Shown one piece after another: positions 55,036-64,000 of a DNA stretch of 64,000 nucleotides (position 1 is its first letter; each line of letters opens with the position of its first letter). A model generated the notes under the pieces. It was not told where the DNA came from. It worked only from the letters and a program-made list of their open reading frames with translations, and did no database searches. Source of the stretch: Macrostomum hystrix. Its lineage: Eukaryota; Platyhelminthes; Macrostomidae. The stretch spans positions 23,936,501 to 24,000,500 of the forward strand of contig CATNEN010000001.1 in NCBI GenBank assembly GCA_950097015.1, written 5' to 3'. The translations under genes and the position numbers were made by a program.

Positions 55036-58000
55036 TCATTGCTTACTCTGAGACGAATCGGGTACCGGAGTGTTCCATATGTCCCAGAGCTGAGTTGGAT
55101 TGCTGACCAACACGATTGGACACTGACTATCGATGCCATTCATTTTATCTTCGACTACCAAATCAGCTGACAGGCGTTCATTGCCAACATCGAAGACTTC
55201 AGGCTTAGTGACGATGATCAGATGCTGCGGGTGTGATGCAAAGTGTATCACAAAAGCGTATAGGGATCGAACTGAACTGATCGAAGCTGTTAACAACCTG
55301 AACACACCTTCTTGACTGCTGCCACAGGGCAACCAAAGCACTTATCGGCAGCACAAATCTTGACTGCATAATCCGCTGCCCGAGTGTCTAGAATTGCAAA
55401 GAAAAAAAAACCGATTGAATAAATAAATAAACCAATTAATAGACCAGGTGATTGATTAATTAGTCACTACTGACGCGGTAATTCGATGTCAAAATAGATC
55501 CAGATCCTCGCTAGGCCGTTGACGTGAACCTCTTTCGGTAGGCATTCAAATATGCTCAGTTGGTTTTCTATAAATTAATATATTATGTTAGTATGGAACA
55601 AGTCAAAGGATTACGGTTCTGATTTTCTTCACATAAACACAAGACACTATATTACGTGTGATTAAATCAGTGACAGCGATGGCATTAGTTGGTCGTATGC
55701 AGCCATCTAGACTTTCGTAGAAAACTTGAAAGGCCAGGCGAACAGTACTTAGTTCTCTCTTGTGCTCACATGAATAATTTAGTTGGGAAATTTCCTCTGG
55801 AATTCATTTGGGATACACAATAGAACAGCCAAACATATAAGTGTTCCGGCAACTATTTGTCACAATATTTGAACCTCACTGTTGAATGGGCTGAATTTGA
55901 TTTTGTCTCGTCGGTCGACAGCCTCCTTTAAATTATCAAATTTTACACGAACCAGCGACACATTTTCGAGTCTGGTTGGTGGCAAGGATTGGAGGAGAGT
56001 TGGTTCAATGATACACCGATTATGAGGTGATTACTTGGCTTGATCTATCTAGCAGCGATTCTGATCATGCTTCCAGCTGCGATTCTAATCATGCTTCATG
56101 ATGCGATTCTAATCATGCTTCCAGCTGCGATTCTGATCATGCTTCCAGCAGCGATTCTGATCATGCTTCCAGCTGCGATTCTAATCATGCTTCATGATGC
56201 GATTCTAATCATGCTTCCAGCTGCGATTCTGATCATGCTTCCAGCTGCGATTCTGATCATGCTTCCAGCTGCGATTCTAATCATGCTTCATGATGCGATT
56301 CTAATCATGCTTCCAGCTGCGATTCTGATCATGCTTCCAGCTGCGATTCTGATCATGCTTCCAGCTGCGATTCTTATCATGCTTCCAGCTGCGATTCTAA
56401 TCATGCTTCCAGCTGCGATTCTAATCATGCTTCCAGCTGCGATTCTAATCATGCTTCCAGCTGCGATTCTAATCATGCTTCATGATGCGATTCTAATCAT
56501 GCTTCCAGCTGCGATTCTAATCATGCTTCCAGCTGCGATTCTAATCATGCTTCATGATGCGATTCTAATCATGCTTCCAGCTGCGATTCTAATCATGCTT
56601 CCAGCTGCGATTCTAATCATGCTTCATGATGCGATTCTAATCATGCTTCATGATGCGATTCTAATCATGCTTCCAGCTGCGATTCTAATCATGCTTCCAG
56701 CTGCGATTCTAATCATGCTTCCAGCTGCGATTCTAATCATGCTTCCAGCTGCGATTCTAATCATGCTTCATGATGCGATTCTAATCATGCTTCCAGCTGC
56801 GATTCTAATCATGCTTCCAGCTGCGATTCTAATCATGCTTCCAGCTGCGATTCTGATCATGCTTCCAGATGCGATTCTAATCATGCTTCCAGCTGCGATT
56901 CTAATCATGCTTCATGATGCGATTCTAATCATGCTTCCAGCTGCGATTCTAATCATGCTTCATGATGCGATTCTAATCATGCTTCATGATGCGATTCTAA
57001 TCATGCTTCCAGCTGCGATTCTAATCATGCTTCATGATGCGATTCTAATCATGCTTCATGATGCGATTCTAATCATGCTTCCAGCTGCGATTCTAATCAT
57101 GCTTCCAGCTGCGATTCTAATCATGCTTCCAGCTGCGATTCTAATCATGCTTCCAGCTGCGATTCTAATCATGCTTCCAGCTGCGATTCTAATCATGCTT
57201 CCAGCTGCGATTCTAATCATGCTTCCAGCTGCGATTCTGATCATGCTTCCAGCTGCGATTCTAATCATGCTTCCAGCTGCGATTCTAATCATGCTTCCAG
57301 CTGCGATTCTAATCATGCTTCCAGCTGCGATTCTGATCATGCTTCCAGCTGCGATTCTAATCATGCTTCATGATGCGATTCTAATCATGCTTCCAGCTGC
57401 GATTCTGATCATGCTTCCAGCTGCGATTCTGATCATGCTTCCAGCTGCGATTCTGATCATGCTTCCAGCTGCGATTCTAATCATGCTTCCAGCTGCGATT
57501 CTAATCATGCTTCATGATGCGATTCTAATCATGCTTCCAGCTGCGATTCTGATCATGCTTCCAGCTGCGATTCTGATCATGCTTCCAGCTGCGATTCTAA
57601 TCATGCTTCATGATGCGATTCTAATCATGCTTCCAGCTGCGATTCTGATCATGCTTCCAGCTGCGATTCTGATCATGCTTCCAGCTGCGATTCTAATCAT
57701 GCTTCATGATGCGATTCTAATCATGCTTCCAGCTGCGATTCTGATCATGCTTCCAGCTGCGATTCTGATCATGCTTCCAGCTGCGATTCTAATCATGCTT
57801 CCAGCTGCGATTCTAATCATGCTTCCAGCTGCGATTCTAATCATGCTTCCAGCTGCGATTCTAATCATGCTTCCAGCTGCGATTCTAATCATGCTTCCAG
57901 CTGCGATTCTGATCATGCTTCCAGCTGCGATTCTAATCATGCTTCCAGCTGCGATTCTAATCATGCTTCCAGCTGCGATTCTGATCATGCTTCCAGCTGC

Positions 58001-60194
58001 GATTCTGATCATGCTTCCAGCTGCGATTCTGATCATGCTTCCAGCTGCGATTCTAATCATGCTTCCAGCTGCGATTCTAATCATGCTTCCAGCTGCGATT
58101 CTAATCATGCTTCCAGCTGCGATTCTAATCATGCTTCCAGCTGCGATTCTAATCATGCTTCCAGCTGCGATTCTAATCATGCTTCCAGCTGCGATTCTAA
58201 TCATGCTTCCAGCTGCGATTCTAATCATGCTTCCAGCTGCGATTCTAATCATGCTTCATGATGCGATTCTAATCATGCTTCCAGCTGCGATTCTGATCAT
58301 GCTTCCAGCTGCGATTCTGATCATGCTTCCAGCTGCGATTCTAATCATGCTTCATGATGCGATTCTAATCATGCTTCCAGCTGCGATTCTGATCATGCTT
58401 CCAGCTGCGATTCTGATCATGCTTCCAGCTGCGATTCTAATCATGCTTCATGATGCGATTCTAATCATGCTTCCAGCTGCGATTCTGATCATGCTTCCAG
58501 CTGCGATTCTGATCATGCTTCCAGCTGCGATTCTAATCATGCTTCATGATGCGATTCTAATCATGCTTCCAGCTGCGATTCTGATCATGCTTCCAGCTGC
58601 GATTCTGATCATGCTTCCAGCTGCGATTCTAATCATGCTTCATGATGCGATTCTAATCATGCTTCCAGCTGCGATTCTGATCATGCTTCCAGCTGCGATT
58701 CTGATCATGCTTCCAGCTGCGATTCTAATCATGCTTCCAGCTGCGATTCTAATCATGCTTCCAGCTGCGATTCTAATCATGCTTCCAGCTGCGATTCTAA
58801 TCATGCTTCCAGCTGCGATTCTAATCATGCTTCCAGCTGCGATTCTGATCATGCTTCCAGCTGCGATTCTGATCATGCTTCCAGCTGCGATTCTGATCAT
58901 GCTTCCAGCTGCGATTCTGATCATGCTTCCAGCTGCGATTCTGATCATGCTTCCAGCTGCGATTCTGATCATGCTTCCAGCTGCGATTCTAATCATGCTT
59001 CCAGCTGCGATTCTAATCATGCTTCCAGCTGCGATTCTAATCATGCTTCCAGCTGCGATTCTAATCATGCTTCCAGCTGCGATTCTAATCATGCTTCCAG
59101 CTGCGATTCTAATCATGCTTCCAGCTGCGATTCTAATCATGCTTCCAGCTGCGATTCTAATCATGCTTCCAGCTGCGATTCTAATCATGCTTCCAGCCGC
59201 GATTCTGATCATGCTTCCAGCTGCGATTCTGATCATGCTTCCAGCTGCGATTCTAATCATGCTTCCAGCTGCGATTCTAATCATGCTTCCAGCTGCGATT
59301 CTAATCATGCTTCCAGCTGCGATTCTAATCATGCTTCCAGCTGCGATTCTAATCATGCTTCCAGCTGCGATTCTAATCATGCTTCCAGCTGCGATTCTAA
59401 TCATGCTTCCAGCTGCGATTCTAATCATGCTTCCAGCTGCGATTCTAATCATGCTTCCAGCTGCGATTCTAATCATGCTTCCAGCTGCGATTCTAATCAT
59501 GCTTCCAGCTGCGATTCTAATCATGCTTCCAGCTGCGATTCTAATCATGCTTCCAGCTGCGATTCTAATCATGCTTCCAGCTGCGATTCTAATCATGCTT
59601 CCAGCTGCGATTCTAATCATGCTTCCAGCTGCGATTCTAATCATGCTTCCAGCTGCGATTCTAATCATGCTTCCAGCTGCGATTCTAATCATGCTTCCAG
59701 CTGCGATTCTAATCATGCTTCCAGCTGCGATTCTAATCATGCTTCCAGCTGCGATTCTAATCATGCTTCCAGCTGCGATTCTAATCATGCTTCCAGCTGC
59801 GATTCTAATCATGCTTCCAGCTGCGATTCTAATCATGCTTCCAGCTGAGTATAATTTGAGTAGCACACTGATGAGGCAGTGCATAACGCTTCACAAACCC
59901 AAATTGCAGCTCGTTTTCTCCGCCAAGAGAGTCCAAATCCTTTTTTAACTGAAAAACACCGTCGCTGCAGTTCAAGCCGCGCAAGAAGAATGGATGCGGG
60001 TACAGCTCAGCGCTGACTGTTCCGCCTATCACAATCAGGGACTTGTTGGCTAGATCGATATTACTGATGCGCAATCTCACGAAGTGATTTTTGTCGCCTT
60101 GGCTGTACAGGACTCCGCCAGGGTCGTAGCGAAATCTGTGATATGCGACCGGCTGGTCTAAAACCTGAATTGTGGGACTCGATGCACTTGACAT
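55036..60194 (-). CDS. Rel/NF-kB homology protein D
   Basis: Minus-strand exons: 60,194-about 59,904; about 55,970-55,885; about 55,798-55,662; about 55,570-55,472; about 55,388-55,310; about 55,225-55,045. Exon 1: AYHRFRYDPGGVLYSQGDKN, where the recognition loop is about 8 residues shorter than in B and C; then YPHPFFLRGLNCSDGVF. Exon 2: LKEAVDRRDKIKFSPFN. Exon 3: LSTVRLAFQVFYESLDG. Exon 4: ARIWIYFDIELPR. Exon 5: VKICAADKCFGCPVAAVKK. Exon 6: QHLIIVTKPEVFDVGNERLS. Exon 6 either stops at 55,036 or uses the GTAAGC donor near 55,045. In the latter case a phase-compatible last exon at about 54,163-54,106 (KEKRYSQINKLFDRYIHE) is possible but has a weak acceptor. Intron 1 is 3.9 kb, nearly all 24-bp satellite. 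Confidence 0.83.
56045..59850. repeat. Minisatellite, 24-bp unit (GCGATTCTAATCATGCTTCCAGCT), intron 1 of gene D
   Basis: About 158 units, 3.8 kb. Two main variants end CCAGCT or CATGAT, and a third has CTGATC for CTAATC. In 57,380-58,660 the variants form a higher-order repeat of four units (96 bp). The last kilobase (about 58,980-59,850) is almost homogeneous. The 1,302-codon plus-strand frame (AILIMLPA repeats) and the minus-strand frames (MIRIAAGS repeats) are by-products. Confidence 0.97.
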
Positions 60195-60234
60195 TTATCT
60201 ATTTGAGCGAACGCCGAGTGCTGCAATGATTGCG

Positions 60235-61110
60235 AACAGGTCAATGGGTCAGGTAGGTGAGTGGATTAGCTGGGTGATCTGGGTGGTGAGTGGGTCAGGG
60301 AGACGAGTGTGTCAGGGAGGTGAGTGGGTCAGGGAGGTGAGTGGGTCAGGGAGGCGAGTGGGTCAGGGAGGTGAGTGGGTCAGGGAGGTGAGTGGGTCAG
60401 GGAGGTGTGTGGGTCAGCAAAGTGATCAGGGAGGCGAGTGGGTCAGGGAGGTAAGTGGGTCAGGGAGGCGAGTGGGTCAGGGAGGTGAGTGGGTCAGAGA
60501 GGTGAGTGGGTCAGGGAGGTGAGTGGGTCAGGGAGGCGAGTGGGTCCGGGAGGTGAGTGGGTCAGGGATTTGAGTGGGTCAGGGAGGTGTGTGGGTCAGG
60601 GAGGTGAGTGGGTCAGGGAGGTGTGTGGGTCAGGGAGGTGTTTGGGTCAGCTAGGTGATCAGGGAGGCGAGTGGGTCAGGGAGGTGAGTGGGTCAGGGAG
60701 GTGAGTGGGTCAGGGAGGTGTGTGGGTCAGCTAGGTGATCAGGGAGGCGAGTGGGTCAGGAAGGTGAGTGGGTCAGGGAGGTGAGTGGGTCAGGGAGGCG
60801 AGTGGGTCAGGGAGGTGAGTGGGTCAGGGAGGTGAGTGGGTCAGGGAGGTGTGTGGGTCAGCTAGGTGATCAGGGAGGCGAGTGAGTCAGGAAGGTGAGT
60901 GGGTCAGGGAGGTGAGTGGGTCAGGGAGGTGAGTGGGTCAGGGAGGTGAGTGGGTCAGGGAGGTGAGTGGGTTAGCTGGGTGATCAGGTAGGTGAGTGGG
61001 TCAGGGAGGCGGATGTGTCAGCTGGGTGACCAGGGATGTGAGTGGGTCAGGGATTTGAGTGGGTCAGGGAGGTGAGTGGGTCAGGGAGGTGTGTGGGTCA
61101 GCTGGGCGAT
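60235..61110. repeat. Minisatellite, unit of about 17 bp (GTGGGTCAGGGAGGTGA), upstream of gene D
   Basis: About 50 units with AGGCGAGT and AGGTGTGT variants and occasional GTCAGCTAGGTGATC insertions. It begins about 40 bp 5' of the gene D start codon, so it covers the likely core promoter or 5' UTR. Confidence 0.92.
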
Positions 61111-61112
61111 CA

Positions 61113-61442
61113 GGGAGGCGTTTAAGAAAATAAAAACCCAAAAGCCACAGCGAGAAGCAGATAATAAGGAAGTACATATCTACATGCTGTAAGAATCGAT
61201 GCACTTGACATTTATCTATTTGAGCGAACGCCGAGTGCTGCAATGATTGCGAACAGGTCAATGGGTCAGGTAGGTGAGTGGATTAGCTGGGTGATCTGGG
61301 TGGTGAGTGGGTCAGGGAGACGAGTGTGTCAGGGAGGTGAGTGGGTCAGGGAGGCGAGAAAGAAAATAAATAAGAAAATAAAAACCCAAAAGCCACAGCG
61401 AGAAGCAGATAATGAGGAAGTACATATCTACATGCTGTAAGA
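61113..61442. repeat. Local duplication including the gene D start region
   Basis: 61,194-61,344 repeats 60,180-60,330, including GATGCACTTGACATTTATCT, i.e. the first gene D codons and upstream sequence. 61,113-61,193 repeats at 61,364-61,442 (AAAATAAAAACCCAAAAGCC, ACATATCTACATGCTGTAAG). The duplicate start has no RHD exon behind it. Confidence 0.88.
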
Positions 61443-61705
61443 ATCGTGTTTGTTAGATAGTAGAAATACTAGATACACGTGGGGCAGGACTCACCGCAAG
61501 CATCAAAATTGTAAAAAATAAGCGTTTATCTGGATAGGATGGCAGTCCTAGTTTAAAAATGTAATAGTGATCAAAGTCACTGGCGCTATCTACCAGCTAG
61601 AGGCACAATAAGAATTTTACAATGCCTACTCATGCCAACGGCTAAAAGCACTTTGGCACATAACAGTAATAAAAATCAACTCAATCAGCTGCACTGCAGC
61701 TGGAA

Positions 61706-61763
61706 TTATAACACGCTGGGACCGAACGCAGCCAAAGAGGGTACTAAGTTGGACTCAATCTGC

Positions 61764-61852
<89 letters not shown>

Positions 61853-64000
61853 GTGGTGGTGGTGCTGCTGCTGCTGTTGCCGCTCAACTGGAGCAGTCAA
61901 TCTTTGTCGCCTGGCAGAAGGCGGCTGCGCCAGGTTGTCTAAAACTATAATTAAAAATAACTAATTGGCCACTTAGCTTGCTACTGCTGCGATTCTGGAT
62001 TAGGCTACTGCTGCGATTCTGGATTAGGCTACTGCTGCGATTCTGGATTAGGCTACTGCTGCGATTCTGGATTAGGCCACTGCTGCGATTCTGGATTAGG
62101 CTACTGCTGCGATTCTGGATTAGGCTACTGCTGCGATTCTGGATTAGGCTACTGCTGCGATTCTGGATTAGGCCACTGCTGCGATTCTGGATTAGGCCAC
62201 TGCTGCGATTCTGGATTAGGCTACTGCTGCGATTCTGGATTAGGCTACTGCTGCGATTCTGGATTAGGCCACTGCTGCGATTCTGGATTAGGCTACTGCT
62301 GCGATTCTGGATTAGGCTACTGCTGCGATTCTGGATTAGGCCACTGCTGCGATTCTGGATTAGGCCACTGCTGCGATTCTGGATTAGGCTACTGCTGCGA
62401 TTCTGGATTAGGCCACTGCTGCGATTCTGGATTAGGCCACTGCTGCGATTCTGGATTCTGGATTAGGCTACTGCTGCGATTCTGGGTTATAATTCAAAAG
62501 CAACATACAATTTCTAGGAAACTGCCACAAAGTTGAAAAATCACATTAACTTACAACCATCTAGAAGGCCTTCAAGTGAATTGATTTCATCGAAAATCAG
62601 TGGCTGAGGATTCTTTAGAATGAAGGTTCGCCTATCACAGATATTATTTTTTGTATCACAGACATTCAGATGACATTTGATCTGCTCATTAACATCATTG
62701 GCTAGTTGATGTGACAAATCCTTCTTGGTGGCCACAATCAGGTGCTGCAAAGGTTCCATTTTTCATAGTCTTGATTTTATGAAAAGAGATATTTAAAAAC
62801 AATGTCCCGAATGTTACCCACCTTTCGAACCATTTTAATATCCAGTTCAGCTAGCTTTATTGGCGAGGCATTCGCGGCCTCGTCAGGATCCGACGAGTCC
62901 GCCAAGCTAAGGAACAATGAGAACTGGCTGGGGTCGACGTCTGGAGTGAAATGAAAGCATTTAAAGGTAACATGAGACAGGTTGAAAGCGACAACAAAGG
63001 AGAAAGCAAGCTGCATCGAACTCACGCGGCAGTTGGTTCTCAAAGTACAGCCACAAATCGTGACTCCCAGACACAAACGAAGTATCCGGGTGCGAGCCGT
63101 ACAGGCCGAGTCTGGGCTGCTGCTCTGCGGATGAGAACAGGGTGGAAACCTCGAAGTAGCACCTCGAACCTGTTGCGAATCTGGCTGCGGTTCTAGCTCA
63201 GGATCCTGCTGCAATTCTAGCTCAGGATCCTGCTGCGATTCTAGCTCAGGATCCTGCTGCGATTCTAGCTCAGGATCCTGCTGCGATTCTAGCTCAGGAT
63301 CCTGCTGCGATTCTAGCTCAGGATCCTGCTGCGATTCTAGCTCAGGATCCTGCTGCGATTCTGAATCAGGATCCTGCTGCGATTCTAGCTCAGGATCCTG
63401 CTGCGATTCTGAATCAGGATCCTGCTGCGATTCTGAATCAGGATCCTGCTGCGATTCTAGCTCAGGATCCTGCTGCGATTCTAACTCTGGATCCTGCTGC
63501 GATTCTAGCTCAGGATCCTGCTGCGATTCTAACTAAGGATCCTGCTGCGATTCTAGCTCAGGATCCTGCTGCGATTCTAACTCAGGATCCTTCTGCGATT
63601 CAAAATCAGGATCCTGATGCGATTCTGAATCAGGAACCTGCTGCGATTCTAACTCTGGATCCTGCTGCGATTCTACGTCAGGATCCTGCTGCGATTCTGA
63701 ATCAGGATCCTGCTGCGATTCTGAATCAGGAACCTGCTGCGATTCTAACTCTGGATCCTGCTGCGATTCTACGTCAGGATCCTGCTGCGATTCTGAATCA
63801 GGAACCTGCTGCGATTCCAAATCAGGATCCTGCTGCGATTCTGAATCAGGATCCTGCTGCGATTCTGAATCAGGAACCTGCTGCGATTCTAACTCTGGAT
63901 CCTGCTGCGATTCTACGTCAGGATCCTGCTGCGATTCTGAATCAGGAACCTGCTGCGATTCCAAATCAGGATCCTGCTGCGATTCTGAATCAGGAACCTG
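61706..64000 (-). CDS. Rel/NF-kB homology protein E, partial (N-terminal exons beyond the window)
   Basis: Visible minus-strand exons: about 63,133-63,030 (RLGLYGSHPDTSFVSGSHDL, LWLYFENQLP, equal to exon 4 of the other genes); about 62,941-62,822 (FSLFLSLADSSDPDEAANAS to KMVRK); about 62,745-62,556 (QHLIVATKKDLSHQLANDVN, IKCHLNVCDTKNNICDRR); about 61,948-61,706 (LDNLAQPPSARRQRLTAPVE). The last exon then has a His run, a long Gln run coded by the CAG repeat, and the ending IESNLVPSLAAFGPSVL with a TAA stop at 61,706-61,708. ARRQR may stand in for the KRKR motif. RHD-N exons 1-3 should lie past 64,000, behind the 24-bp array that fills the window end. Confidence 0.78.
61764..61875 (-). repeat. 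CAG trinucleotide repeat coding for poly-Gln/His in gene E
   Basis: About 28 consecutive CAG codons on the minus strand, preceded (5') by five CAC codons and a short CAG block. It lies in the frame of the predicted last exon of gene E. Nearly pure CAG without CAA interruptions. Confidence 0.9.
61978..62490. repeat. Minisatellite, 24-bp unit (CTGCTGCGATTCTGGATTAGGCTA), last intron of gene E
   Basis: About 21 units with GGCTA / GGCCA variants. It shares the core CTGCGATTCT and the 24-bp period with the arrays at 56,045-59,850 and 63,190-64,000. Confidence 0.95.
63190..64000. repeat. Minisatellite, 24-bp unit (CTGCTGCGATTCTAGCTCAGGATC), intron 3 or upstream of gene E
   Basis: At least 33 units running off the window end, with AGCTCA, GAATCA, AACTCT and ACGTCA variants and GGATCC / GGAACC alternation. 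The 143-codon minus-strand frame rich in ESQQDPD is repeat-derived. Confidence 0.95.

Noticed and set aside
56040-59948. 1,302-codon open frame (AILIMLPA repeats)
   Set aside because: Entirely generated by a 24-bp satellite in an intron. The period is a multiple of three, and frames stay open on both strands; the last codons run antisense through exon 1 of gene D.
41405-60194. NFAT family membership of the RHD genes
   Set aside because: The PHP(Y/F)xxVG and NPF blocks are those of Rel/NF-kB, not of NFAT, although divergence is high and a phylogeny is needed.
61978-62466. 162-codon open frame (LLLRFWIR repeats)
   Set aside because: 24-bp satellite in the last intron of gene E.
63533-63964. 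143-codon minus-strand frame (DPDSESQQ repeats)
   Set aside because: 24-bp satellite. The acidic Gln/Ser-rich look could pass for a transcription-factor tail, but it is periodic to the base and has interrupted neighbours in the same array.

Overview
The window looks like nuclear DNA of an invertebrate animal. Host genes have GT-AG introns. Gene families restricted to, or typical of, animals are present (Rel/NF-kB homology domains, a caspase). Most of the rest is transposable elements (Crypton, Gypsy/Metaviridae, hAT, fold-back elements, tRNA-derived SINEs) and minisatellites. I cannot name the species from the sequence. A repeat-rich free-living flatworm, sponge or other non-model invertebrate would fit, but this is a guess.

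Layout. 0-12 kb: two tandem copies of a small secreted WSC-domain gene on the minus strand (2.25-2.94 and 5.80-6.48 kb) plus a third, broken copy (9.4-9.8 kb). Between them lie a Crypton tyrosine recombinase (0.76-2.1 kb), a broken Myb/SANT-like gene fragment (7.2 kb), a decayed CsRn1-like Gypsy pol (7.5-8.7 kb) and another decayed Gypsy RT/RNase H (10.2-11.1 kb). 12.6-22 kb: a 3.7-kb fold-back element with arms of about 740 bp, then an apparently intact young Gypsy element (16,749-21,812) with 332-bp LTRs that look identical and a 5-bp ATAAC target duplication. 22.2-33.65 kb: a three-layer nest. A palindromic fold-back element is split by a minus-strand Gypsy element (22,647-33,570), whose 3' LTR is itself split by a deleted hAT element (23,222-25,234).

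34-64 kb is the most interesting part. A plus-strand gene (34.1-37.2 kb) encodes ankyrin repeats followed by a caspase domain with both catalytic residues in place. It converges on a minus-strand tandem array of at least five paralogous genes (A to E, 38,996 to beyond 64,000). Each encodes a divergent Rel homology region split over the same exon pattern: RHD-N in exons 1-3, an IPT/TIG-like dimerisation domain in exons 4-6, and a short last exon that in B and C carries a KRKR nuclear-localisation motif and an acidic-hydrophobic tail. None of the five carries ankyrin repeats. In NF-kB p100/p105 the RHD and the inhibitory ankyrin repeats are one protein; here ankyrin repeats are instead joined to a caspase next door. 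A regulatory link between the two is inference.

The introns and spacers of the Rel-like array are packed with minisatellites, each with its own unit (17, 22, 24, 33, 37, 41, about 48 and 75 bp). Three 24-bp arrays in introns of genes D and E share the core CTGCGATTCT. The very long open frames at 46.9-48.0, 51.1-53.4, 56.0-59.9, 62.0-62.5 and 63.5-64.0 kb come from these repeats and are not genes.
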